Assembly (NCBI RefSeq): GCF_000002985.6
Contig: NC_003282.8
Location: 3,658,001 to 3,722,000 of the forward strand
DNA length: 64,000 nucleotides
Direction: 5' to 3'
DNA from: Caenorhabditis elegans
Lineage: Eukaryota; Nematoda; Chromadorea; Rhabditida; Rhabditidae
The position numbers were made by a program, and so were the translations under genes. Shown in pieces: positions 1 through 10,703 of the stretch. Within the stretch, counting starts at the first letter, position 1; every line of letters starts with the position of its first letter. The notes beneath the pieces were generated by a model. It did not search any database. It was given only the letters and a program-made list of their open reading frames with translations, and was not told the origin of the DNA.

Positions 1-1028
1 TAACCCTACTCCTTCAGTACCACTTGCCACAACAAAACCAATTAAAAACACTCATTTTCAGACGAATTCCACGAATTCTTCGAGAAATGCAATTTTTAAT
101 CTACAAAATGCAAAAACAAACATTCTGTAATAACAGTTGTAATCAAAATGTACAGTGTTTTCGTAAGCTGCAAAAATTAACAGCCTGTCACTATCAATTA
201 GTGTATTATTAGTTGACATATTACTACTATCACTACTACTACCAAGTACTATTTGTTTTCATTTCTAGTCACTTTTTACACCTCTGATCTACAGTAGCCC
301 TATTTGTGACCGAGAATTTTATTGACAACAGTACATTTGGAAATGCTATCAATTTTTTTGGATAGTTCAGCAAAATCAGCAGAATAATCATATTATCAGT
401 GTCGGGTATTGTTGGTTATGACCTGGTGCTGCAGAATTAAAAATTGTTTGTCAAAAATTGAAGCGAGGGGACCAGAAAGCAATTGATAAAGGCCTGATTT
501 TGTGAAATTTTCAAAAAATTGAAGTCAGTATGTGGACGGAGTCAGTTGCACACAACTATAAAATTACAGTAACCCACAGTACTCTTGCAGTGAATTTGAT
601 GCTTGAAAATTTGAATTTCAAATTTTTTATGAACATTCAAAATTTTAACTTCCCGCAAAATCATTTTGAAATTTTTTTTTCCTACAAAAAAAATGAATTT
701 TTTCGTGAAAACTGACAATTTTGCATTTCCCCCTGGTAATCTAAATAAAAATTCAAAATTTTTCATTTTGCGACCAAAAATTTGTTGAATTATACCCAAT
801 TTTTGTAAAAAATAAAATTACGAAAATACCCGCCAAGTCACACTACTAACTACAATTCAAATTTCTGAAAAAAAACAATTTTTTTAAAATTTTATTCAAT
901 AAAATACTTTTGTAAAATGGGTCTCGACTGGAAAAAACGGAAAAACACTGAAAATACCGGTATTTCAAAATTGAGGTGTGAAATGATGAACAAAATGAAA
1001 GAGTTGAGATAAAGCTTTTGGGGATTGC
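1..1028. other. AT-rich sequence with no recognisable gene
   Basis: No open frame here has exon-like composition with flanking splice signals. Positions 889-906 hold overlapping AATAAA-like motifs on both strands. One of them could serve as a poly(A) signal for the minus-strand receptor gene that ends at 1095, although it lies about 200 bases beyond the stop. Confidence 0.5.
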
Positions 1029-1094
1029 AAACGCGCTCTAATGCTAATTACCACTAGAGCACACTTGCTACAACACTCCAAGAAAGGGGCGCGG

Positions 1095-4000
1095 CTACAC
1101 GATGCTCACCATCGGAGCCCGTTCAAAAATGTTCTGTTGGAGAGCCAAGTATCTGTTATTATTGTCGATTTGGGTCATGGAGCCAGGTGGGATATACTCC
1201 GACGGGGAGTACTGGTAATGAGTTGCCGGGGTGAAGCCTGCCTCGGTAAAGCCTCCGTCGACTACCACGTGCTTCGAGGTGATGTCACTTTTGGTGTCGA
1301 CGTGCTCCAGTAGGGCTCGGGAAATGTCGCGTTTTCGTTCGAGAGAGTCCGTGGAATCGTTACTGTCAAAGCCCCGCTGCAGTAGGAAACGGAGTCTGAA
1401 AACGTTTTTTTACTGTCCAAAATAGGCTCCGCCCATATCTTGACTATTTTGCAATTAAAAAAAAACTTATTGTTACTTTGAAGTTTTTAAATAATAATCT
1501 TGAATTTTTTGAATTTACAAAACACATTTTAATTTTAAAACCATTTAAGTTTTTTTTTGTAAATTAAAAATTCGAGTTTTTTTTAAATTTATCGTTAAAT
1601 TGAATTTTTTTTATTTTAAAACACAATTTTTGATGACTCTTTGGCGTTCTTTTAGAAATATTTTTGAATTCATTCAAGGAGAATATGAACTTTTCAGTTT
1701 ATTTTTAATTTGTAAATGTTTCGAAATTCGAGTAATTTAAATTTTTAGAATCACAAATTTTCTCCCAAAATGGACTCCGCACACATCATGGCTATTTGGA
1801 AATAATATGTTTAACCGAATACTGAAATTTTGAATTTTTAAGTTTCTAAGACTTTTTGGAAATTTTCAGAGATTTCTTGGGAATTTTTCAGAATTAAAAA
1901 AAATTAGAATTTGAAATTTCTTTTTTTTTAAAGTTTTCTTGCCATTTTCAATGATGTCCTTGAAAACACTTCCATACATCATTCCAAAATTTTTGCACTT
2001 CATACTATAAAATATTTCATATCACTTTCAAAAGTTAGGGGGTACTGTAGCCACACGGTGTCCACGTGAAAGTCGGCGTTTCTTCTCACTGGTTTTAAAA
2101 TTTAATAATAATAAAAATGAAATTGCCACCAAGGAGCTGATATGAAAAATTGATAGCGTGTACAGTTGTTTATAGAAGAAGAAATTTTTGAAAAACAAAA
2201 AAAAATTTAAAACGGTAGTGATATGATTATGTAGATAATAATACACTTCTTTTTTTTGAAAATAATATTGAAATTTTAACGGATCTATTTTTTCGGGGAT
2301 TTTTTTAAAGAAAAAAACAAAAAAATTTCAGAAATTTTTTTTATATTCCAATTTTTCAAAAAACTTCTAATTACCTGAACAAATACGAAGCGAAGAAAAA
2401 GGCAATAACCACGTGGAAAAACTGGAACAGGCAAAAGAAAAATATGGCCATTGGGGAGTGCTCACGGAAGAAGAATAGGAGCAGTGCCGAGCAGAAACAG
2501 AACACCTGGAAAAATATTTTTATTTGAATTCTCCATATTTCTGATTTATTTGAATTTTGAAATTATTTAGCACAACGTTAAATGTCTAAAATTCAATACT
2601 AAAAAATTTTATAGAACATTTTGGGGAGAAATTTTCAAAATATTTTGATTAAAAATTTGAATTTATTTTTTTTTTTTGAGTAGTTTTGGTTTGAAAAATG
2701 CACAAAATTTCAAACAAAATCTTACCATAAAAAGCGAAGAAACAGAGGCACTTATGGCAGGTCCCAAGGCAAGAAGCCTGTCCGAGGAGCAGCGGCGATT
2801 GGTTCTGGAAAAAATTATTTTTTGGAATTGTATTTTAGACATTTTTAGCTTTTTAGTTAATCCTTTCCGGTAAAAATTTTAGACAATAAACAAAAAATTT
2901 AAAATTTCAGTAAAATTTTGATGTTTCAAACAATTTTTAAAAGATTTTATAACAAGAGCTAAAAGTTTTTCTGATCTAAATTTATATGCCAAAAGTTAAA
3001 AAAAATACTTTTCAATTTTCAGAAAATTAAACCTTTAATAACTTTCAAACAAATGATTTGCTAATAATTTTTAGACAGTTTCAGCGAATTTTCAAGAATT
3101 GCCAACAATGTTCAATGAGTTTTTGAAATTTTCAAGCCAGCTGATACCTTATTAACCTATTAAATTCAAATTTTGGCAATTTCAAACTACATATCAAAAA
3201 TATACTAGCTACCAAAATATCATAAATTTTCATATAATTTTGGATAAATTTTCATAATATTTCATAAAATTTCAAAACGTGGAAATTCATTTCCGTGACG
3301 TCACACCCTAGCCCAATGACGTCATTTCTTCCAAAAATTCTCACCTTGTTCCACTAGCGATATAAACATTCCATATAGCGTAAACCACGGAAATTGAGAA
3401 TAAAACTGCGGTCGGTAGAAGGTAGTTGGAGATGAAAAGCCAATCCGTCCGCTCAAAAAGTCTCGCAATATCCAGATCCCGTCCGTCGAGCAGGTAGTAA
3501 GTGGAGAAGGTGAAGATCGATGGGGTCACTAGAAAATTTGGGTTACAGTAACTCTACAGTACCGCGTCTGCTCTAAACTCACAAATTCCCATGCCAAACA
3601 CGTGGAACGGTTTTGAAAAGCATCCCTGCGGCTCTTCCTCTTTGATGTCGTAGCTGATGATCGTCGTGTGGATTGAGTAGAGCACTGCAAACAATTTTTT
3701 TTCTGAAAAATTTAAATATTGTTGACCTACCTAGGCACAAGAGCCCGGCGGAGGCGATGACGCAGAATTGGAGGATGAAGTGAAGCAGGGTGGAGAAGGT
3801 GAAGGGTTCGCCGACTTGTGGAGCCAAGAAGAGAAGCAGGTGGGCCAGGTGGATCATGAAGACGAAGAAGAGGTAGAAGAGGAAGGCACAGTCGATTGGT
3901 TGGTTTCTGGAAAATGCTTCTAGTAGGGTCATTCGTTTCTCTGCTGCCTCCTCTTGTCTCACGCTCTCTCATAGTAAGCTCTCTCGGCACTCTCCTCATG

Positions 4001-7000
4001 CCCAACGCTTTCTCACTCTCTGCTCTCAGCCCCAACTAACTTTTGAACTGCCGCCATGAACAATAGCAGTACGGTACATATCAGTGTGACAAACGAGGTT
4101 ACGGTAGGCATGTGATTCGCAAGATCCTTCCAAAACGACTCCGAATTGTAGAAGAGACGATCCTGAAAGTTTTATTATTGTCTTAAAATGCTCCGAATTG
4201 TTGTATTTTGAATCAAAACTAGAGAAATACTCACCGGCAACAAAGCAAACACCCCAAAATGATTTGTCTCACACTTGACATATCCATGATAGCTGTGCTC
4301 AATTCTTCGGATCCCTTTTGTCGACCAAGCCTTCTCCTCCTCATCATAATAGACACACGTGTAATTGTCATATATATCAGGGAATCTCATGTAGATCGAC
4401 ATCCGTGTAGTTCCAAATGGTTCCAGGCTGTCAGGTTTTATCGAAAGAACCGGGCTCTTTGGCTCGAGGAGCTCGAAGAGCGTCGCATTAGAAGTGCATA
4501 CCACTCGAACAACGTGATTCTCATCTGTAGTCGGCAACTGAACTCGACACTTTTTGCCAACTAGATTATCATTTGGCTCTGTGTTCTTCACCCACTCTAT
4601 GGATTTTATGTGGATTCCGTTATCCGGGGAGCTTAACGAGTACGGGGTGGGTAAGCTCTGGGAAAACTGCTCAATGATTCTCCAGGTCTCCGCACGGAGC
4701 ATTGTAGTGTTGCCTGGGACACGGTCTAGGTCGGCTTGAACTACAGAGTCAAGGATTAGAGCAGTCATCTCGGCGATTTTTTGGTCAAAGTGTGCGTGTT
4801 TGGAGATCTCACGTGAGAAGCTGGGGTAGGAGAGCAGGTCGCGAACGAATCTGGAAATTAAAAACTTTTTGTTTCAATTTTTAATATTCAAACCTTGAAA
4901 AAACCCCCCCCCCCCCCAAATCACTCACCTTGTCACCGTATTAATTGCAGAAATACTGGCAGCTTTCGCCGAGTACGTTCCAATCAGTCCCAGATGTGCA
5001 AGGACAGATGTTTGCGTCTGACACGAGTTTCGATCCTGAGGTCGTTCCCAGACAGCGCGGCCCGCTTCCGAGTCCCATGAGCAGCGTCGTTCGAGGAATT
5101 TGTTCTCGGTTACAACGTTGTAGGGGCCTGGAAAAGGGTGATTGCGGAGGGGGGGGGGGGGGGGTGAAGAAGTATGAGGGGGTTTCTAGCAGCACATAGA
5201 GGTGCCTAATCGGGTTAATCATGTGCTGACAAAAAATTCAAAAATGTATTTTTATAAATTTTTCCTCTATTCGTGTGTGTAGAAAAATGAAAAAATCGCA
5301 CGCATTAATTTCATTAATTTTCACTAAAAAAATGTTGGAACAACAGGGTGCAACAATAGGCTATTTTGTAGAACTTCTGCCTGGGGCACAGCCCACGCAG
5401 CGCTCATCCAGATGAACATTTGGTAAATGTAGTTTCAGTTGCGGTTATTTTCTGTCAGCCTTAGGTACGTGGCACGTGAAAAATAATAAATTCTAATTTA
5501 TTTTAAACTGGAACAAACTTTTCTAATAAAGTTTAAAATACATTAGAATTTCAATTTTTTATCACGTGCCACGTGCCACTTATATATCGTCAGAAAAGTG
5601 CATATTCAATCATTACGAATTTCTCTCCATTTGAAATGCTGCGTACAATTGGCATCTTCGCTTCGCTCCTCTTGGCAACTTGTGCTGAGCCCACCATCAT
5701 CAAGTCGCCACGTGTCACAAATTGGGGCGAATGGAATGGAATGGAAACTTGTCCAGAACGTCATTTTGTTAATGGATTCAAGATCAAGTACGAGGAATCG
5801 ATTTTTTATATGGCGATCTGACTGCACTCAATGGAGTTGAGCTTGTTTGCCATGGCTCTGATCAGGTCGACAAATACATCAAGAGTGGTGAGAGTCCACA
5901 TGGATCCTGGCAAAAATTCCATTACTGTCCTGACGAAGAATATGTGATTGGTTTTGCGCTTCGAGTAGATCCTCCACATAATTTTATTGTCGATGATGTT
6001 GCTACATATGCTTTTCTAGCATATTGTGGTGAACCAAAAGGAGAAAGACACAATCTTAGTCCACTTGACGGTAAATTCAAGGCTGTAAAACGGTACCTCT
6101 GGTGTTTTTTGAGGTTAATTAGTTGGTAGAAGCTAGGTTTAAAAAATTTTTCTTGAAACTGGTTTTCCAAATAGTTCCGCAGTTTTGACCAGAAGTACCT
6201 ATTTACAATAAAAACTCGAATAATAAAAAATACTATCTTTCAGGTAATACAGCCAAAACTATTATAAATGGGAAATGGACCGGTGATCAGTTCTGCCCAT
6301 CTGGACAAGTCGTCTGTGGAATCAATACTAAAACTGAATCGCGTCAGTGGCTTAAGGATGACACTGGCCTCAACAACGTGGATCTGCAATGCTGCGACTT
6401 CGAACTTTAATTTATTGTGTGTATGTAATGAACTTGTGTGTTTTATGAAACAATACTAGGGGTCGACTCGCGCCTTGTTCTAGAATATCTGTAATTCGCA
6501 GCTTCACGGAACCCGCAATTGAAACTATTTTTACCAAATGTTCATGAGCGGTTCATGGGCTGTGAGCCGAGCAGCAGGTTGCCACTCCACATAGAAGGGC
6601 GGCAATTATTTTCAGAAATTCTATAAAATAGTATATTGCACCATGTTGTTCCAGTATTTTCTAGTGAAATTTAGTGTCAGAATATAGAAATTCACTTGAT
6701 TTAGATCTGAAAGTAACTATTTCTTGCTGAAACATTGAGTGTAATGCTGGAAAATGGTCTGAAAGTTGCTAATTGCTAATTAATCAACAACTTTCAGGAA
6801 AGTCGAGTTAAAAACGCGAGATAATTGATTTTAGACAATGATTTCAAAAAAAATTAGTTTTTTTTTCAGAAGTTTCATTATGAAATTCGTTGTGTTCAGT
6901 TCTACTAAACTTCCTATAAACTTAATTCGACGCAATCAAAACTTGAAAACGCTATTTGCTCATTTTTCTAACCCTTGCTCCATAACTCACAAGGCACCAA

Positions 7001-10000
7001 CAGCGAAATGTTCGTGTTAACCTCCGTCCAGTCGATCCCTCCCCACACGTCAACCGTCCTCTCGGGCGCACATCGATCTGCAAACAGGAAGATGTGCATG
7101 AATCATTTCGTAATATTTCCAACAGATATACTACACATATAAATAATAATTAAGTACTTAATCGGCCACCCCCTTTTTCGCTGACCGCAACGTAAAAGGT
7201 CTCCAAGGGGGAGACCCCTCAATTTCCGGGGGGCGAGAATTATGATTGGCTAAATCATGCGAACGAAGGTGGCGGCATGTGTTTGAGCCGCCCGGAAGCA
7301 CAGATGAACACGAAATGTTGCGCAAGACCGCTTACCGATAGTCTCACACGAGACACCCATGAATCCCGGATAGCAAAGGCAGTGGGCTCCGCGAGCATCG
7401 ATGAACTGCTCGACGCGGTTGAAGGCGCCAACATAGCAGAGAGGTGTGCCGCCACGAGAACATTCTCCCTTGCAGATTACGTCTGGAAAATATGGAAGAT
7501 TTGGGGATGGTTGTGTACCATTACACCGGGAGTAGGTAGAAAATTTAGCTGCCTATACGTATCTTCGACTGTAAAAGTTTGTAAGACTGAATTTTTAAAA
7601 GTATAAAGGATTTTCTGTTGGGAACATTGATAAAATGTATTTTTCTATGTTTTTTTCTATTTTTAGAATGCACTTTAAAAAATATTAAACCCCATTAAAA
7701 TCATTTAAAAAAATACAAGTAAAAAATTCATTTTTAAAATAGAAAAAATCTAATTTTTTGATTTTTTACAAGAAAAAATCAAAAAATAAAATATATAATT
7801 CATTTTTTTCGATTTTTGAATTTTTAAAAACTTTTTAAAGATGAAAACCCATGAGAGTAATTAAAATAAAAATAAAACGATTTTTTTGGATTTTTTTAAA
7901 ACCGAAAAATGTGGGCTTTTAAATAAACATTTTTTAAGTTCAAAAATCGGAAATATTAGAAAAAAATTTTGAAAACTTTTTTCGAATTTTCCCGGAAATT
8001 GGTGAACAAAAAATGTTGAATTTTTCAAATGTTTTTGATTTTTTATGCCGAAAAAAAAGTAATCAAATTTTTGTTATTAGAGAAAATCGTTTTATTTTCA
8101 GAAAACATTTAATCTAGTCAGCTAAAAATTCCTACCCCTATCAATTGGTCCAATCTGTGTCCATTCACTCGAAGTCTCCCCATTCTCGTCAATTGCAGTC
8201 ACTTGGAAACTGACGTTCATCGAGTTGGAAAGCATAATCTGAAACAATTTTTTTTTCAGGTTTAGGATCGCCTGGCAATCGCATCTTACCTTGGTCAGTG
8301 CCAGAGTTTTCGCGGCTTCCAGCTCCTCCTCATACACCACCTGATCGTCGCGTCGAATCCCGAGCCGATATTTATCTACAGTGCCGTACTGCGGATGTTC
8401 CCACTCAAAAATCTGATACTCCTCGGTGGCCACATTGACATGAAGCTCCCGGACCATGGATACGGTCACTGGGATCAGAGTGATGTTGGCGATAGTGAAC
8501 AGCTGAGGGCTTCCGTAGTCGATCGCCAAGATCTGCATTCTCTGGGGTGTGTAGGGTGTGAGGATGCTCAAATCTGACTTTAGCTTCAAAGTTCCGTCCT
8601 GCAGGATATCCACCAGTGGCTCGTCTTTGGTGAAGGCTAACCGACGCTCCGAATTGTAGATCACAGGATCCTGATCCTTCACCTCTAGTGTCGTAATCAC
8701 TGAGCCAATGGGAAGAGTTGTTGGCACATGGAATTTGAATGAGTTCTTAGAAAATGTGGGTGGATGGTGGTTCCGATGGGTGATATGAACTCGGAATGGG
8801 AACGTGTGCATCTGGTTTCCAGCGCAGAGTCTGGAAATTTTTCGATTTTGGAGCCTGTGAGCTTGAGCTTCACCTAGGCCTAAGCTTAAGTCAAAGTCTA
8901 AGCCTAAGCCTAAATCCTAAAACTAAGCCTAAGCGTAATCCTAAGCCAAAGCCTAAGCCTAACAAGCATTACTGTAGTCATAAGTCTATGCCAAATTCTG
9001 AGAAAAAAAACTCACAAATGCAGACTTCCCACTAAATTATTCGAGTTTTTTGTAGCCGAAATTGGCATTTGTGCCGTCGTATAAAACGCGCTTCTGCTCG
9101 ACTTCCACTCAATCCAATCCACATCGGTTTCAAGCTGTCCGAAGCAGTGACCCAGTGGCTCAGTGGACTTTTGGAGATCTTGGCTCATGGTGAGCCGGCT
9201 TCCCTTGTCGGCTCCCTCGTGGATCCGCACATCAAATACATCTGAAATTTGTGGTTCTGTTTTTGGGTGGAATGTTTCAGGTTTCTAGCGTGCGATAATA
9301 ATAATAATGCCAAACAATCATGTAGTCTGCAAGTGCGCTCCAATGAGAAACAGTCCATCAGAGCGCACTTGCGTCTAAAGGGGTAAGAAGTGTATGTGGA
9401 TTTAGGTAAATAACAGGCAGTTTTCAAACCAAACCTTCAAACATTGGCGCATGAATTGTTTCGATTGGTACCCCATCTGAAATTGTTTTTAGAAAAGTGA
9501 AGGTTTTTAATTTGCTATAACTTTTTAGTGAAAGAGAAAAAAAAACAATTTATAAACTAACAAAATATAGAGAAAAATTTGTAAATTAATTTCTTACAAG
9601 GAAAGTATTTCAGCTCACTTTTAGACTAGAACTAGTCTAAAGGTCTACTTTCGAATGACATAGGTTTCATTCCGAAGTCTATTTGTGAGCTGAAACACTT
9701 CCCTTGTTAGCTGAAAACTTTTTGCTACCTCTCAACGCTTCGGAGTTATGGAGCAAAATAGTAGGGTTTTGATTTTTTTTTTAAATTTCTGATTTATTCA
9801 ATGCGCATATACCGGTAAAATTTAAATATTGACCACAAAAATTGTTAACGATGTAAAATTTAACATGCTTCAAGATTTTTAAAAATTAAATCAAATATCT
9901 CAACTCCCAGACACTTTTTCTGCCCTTTTTTGCAAGATAAAGCTCACTGCTCTCCCTCCCCCTATTCTTCATCCGCTTCACAATAGAATAATGCACTTCC

Positions 10001-10703
10001 CCACCAAAATAGCGTGCCCATCGCGGAGCCATAGACATAAATTTAGTTTTCGAAACTTTTCAAGTGACCCGGCTCGCCGAGCAGCCCAAAAATCTGTTTT
10101 GTCTTTTCTTCTGTATAATGATTGTTTTGGGGGCCGGGGGTGCTAGAAAAAAAAGTCGTAGGTTTGTATGTTTTGGCTCAAGAAAAAAAAACATGAGTGT
10201 ACATGTACATCAACAAACTAATAGGAGTCGTAGTTAAGGGGGAGCTCGTTTTCATAAATTATTCTGGAGCATCAAGATGCTCCAAACGTAAAGAAGAAAC
10301 CGATTTGTTTTTGCAACAAGAGAACTAAAGCTGGAAATAGGTCCTAGGCTTGAAAATAGGCCTAAGTCTAAGCCTAAGCTTGAGTCTAGGCATAAACCTG
10401 AGCATGAGGCTAAGAATAAGCCTAAACCTAAATCTAAGCCTAGGCCTGGCCCAATGCCTAAGCCTAAACCTAAGCTTAAGACTCAGCTCTGCACAATACT
10501 CAACTGATTTTTCAGGGCCCCTCGGGACCTTATAAGGCACCTGGCCGCCCCGATGGAGTAATTCAATTTTGCGGAGCCCCAACGAGCTCCCTCCATTTTT
10601 TTGGTTTTTTTCACAAAAAATGCCTACCTTCTGGCCGTGCTGAGTGAATTAAATGGAGAAATAGTAGAAAATGAGCTAGCGGAGCTGGAGCACTTGGCAA
10701 CAT
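1095..10703 (-). CDS. Adhesion G-protein-coupled receptor (cadherin-FN3-EGF-HormR-GAIN-7TM)
   Basis: Exons in coding order: 10703-10628, 9476-9435, 9241-9016, 8830-8290, 8238-8136, 7482-7336, 7077-6991, 5127-4929, 4850-4235, 4162-4041, 3906-3731, 3684-3583, 3528-3345, 2804-2726, 2505-2375, 1395-1095. Every junction has GT/AG and keeps frame, giving 1043 aa. The signal peptide is about residues 1-22 (PLAHFLLFLHLIHSARP). Two cadherin-like repeats span about 36-145 and 146-240 (DQDP, AIDYG motifs), followed by an FN3-like domain at about 240-329. One EGF module with six cysteines covers about 330-378. The HormR domain is about 379-440 (RRCSWDSEAGRAVWERPQ), then GAIN, with the GPS at about 639-679. 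Seven hydrophobic segments lie between about 700 and 940. The tail ends APMVSIV, a class I PDZ-ligand pattern. It resembles flamingo/CELSR receptors but is far shorter and lacks laminin-G domains. The GPS lacks the Ser/Thr cleavage residue. The upstream Helitron may influence its expression. Confidence 0.9.
4904..4917. repeat. C14 homopolymer tract
   Basis: Fourteen consecutive C on the plus strand, so G14 in the receptor pre-mRNA. It lies 11 bases past the donor of the HormR exon (4929-5127). It pairs conceptually with the G16 tract on the other side of that exon. Confidence 0.9.
5149..5164. repeat. G16 homopolymer tract
   Basis: Sixteen consecutive G on the plus strand, so C16 in the receptor pre-mRNA, about 21 bases upstream of the HormR exon acceptor. 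Such G tracts are known replication-fragile sites in C. elegans lacking the DOG-1 (FANCJ) helicase. Confidence 0.9.
5462..5578. promoter_or_regulatory. E-box-bearing palindrome in front of the VMO-I gene
   Basis: Two arms of about 43 bases are inverted around an AT-rich centre near 5520. Each carries CACGTG-type E-boxes (GGCACGTG on the left, CACGTGCCACGTGCCAC on the right). A TATA-like stretch (TTATATAT, from 5580) follows, about 55 bases before the ATG. It may be promoter sequence or a small palindromic insertion that now serves as one. Confidence 0.5.
5636..6410 (+). pseudogene. Secreted VMO-I (vitelline membrane outer layer I) domain protein, frame-broken
   Basis: The gene starts at 5636 with a signal peptide (LRTIGIFASLLLATCAEP). 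VMO-I repeats follow: VTNWGEWNGMETCP, then TALNGVELVC, then GSWQKFHYCP with VIGFALRV, then CGEP. An intron (6071-6243, GT/AG) leads to the last exon, which carries KWTGDQFCPSGQVVCGI and ends NNVDLQCCDFEL. These match the three-fold beta-prism pattern of VMO-I proteins, which are secreted and, in birds, sit in the egg's outer layer. The frame breaks at the T6 run at 5802-5807. The first part reads into a stop at 5819-5821, while the rest is in the frame reached by removing one T. All other hallmarks, cysteines and splice sites are intact, so this is a recent lesion, a strain difference or a sequencing error. It lies inside a receptor intron on the opposite strand. Confidence 0.75.
8873..8972 (+). 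repeat. Degenerate interstitial telomeric repeat (GCCTAA)n
   Basis: About 100 bases of imperfect GCCTAA units, the complement of the nematode telomere repeat TTAGGC. It lies in the receptor intron between 8831 and 9015. Confidence 0.9.
9328..9375. repeat. Short hairpin built on the GCAAGTGCGCTC motif
   Basis: GCAAGTGCGCTCCAATG and, 8 bases later, CATCAGAGCGCACTTGC are near-perfect inverted copies. Related GCAAGCGCGCTC motifs occur at about 1029, 27011, 27290 and 36827, so this is a dispersed family in this window. Confidence 0.7.
9597..9710. repeat. Palindromic element in receptor intron 1
   Basis: Arms of about 30 bases (left ACAAGGAAAGTATTTCAGC; right, reversed, ACAAGGGAAGTGTTTCAGC) surround a core containing TAGACTAGAACTAGTCTA. 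It has the structure of a small fold-back element. Confidence 0.75.
10340..10485 (+). repeat. Degenerate interstitial telomeric repeat (GCCTAA)n
   Basis: A second tract of CCTAAG-type units, in intron 1 of the adhesion GPCR, about 140 bases upstream of the signal-peptide exon boundary. Confidence 0.85.

Larger units (their letters stand above)
5318..6675. mobile_element. Element with long terminal inverted repeats that encloses the VMO-I gene
   Basis: The left arm (about 5318-5445) and the right arm (about 6514-6675, read on the other strand) match over more than 100 bases with some divergence. Shared blocks on the two arms include TTTCACTA, GGAACAACA, GGTGCAA, CTATTTT and GAACATTTGGTAAA. 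Between the arms lie the VMO-I gene and an E-box palindrome. No transposase is present. The outer ends are only approximate and I see no clear target-site duplication. Confidence 0.65.

Noticed and set aside
3579..4035. Long minus-strand frames read as separate genes
   Set aside because: They are transmembrane exons of the adhesion GPCR read through into introns; the spliced model explains them.
4259..5199. Plus-strand frames opposite the GAIN and HormR exons
   Set aside because: Shadows of the minus-strand coding exons without their own splice sites or domains.
5802..5807. Programmed ribosomal frameshift in the VMO-I gene
   Set aside because: The T6 run is not in the X-XXY-YYZ register for the zero frame, so a simple frame-breaking indel fits better.
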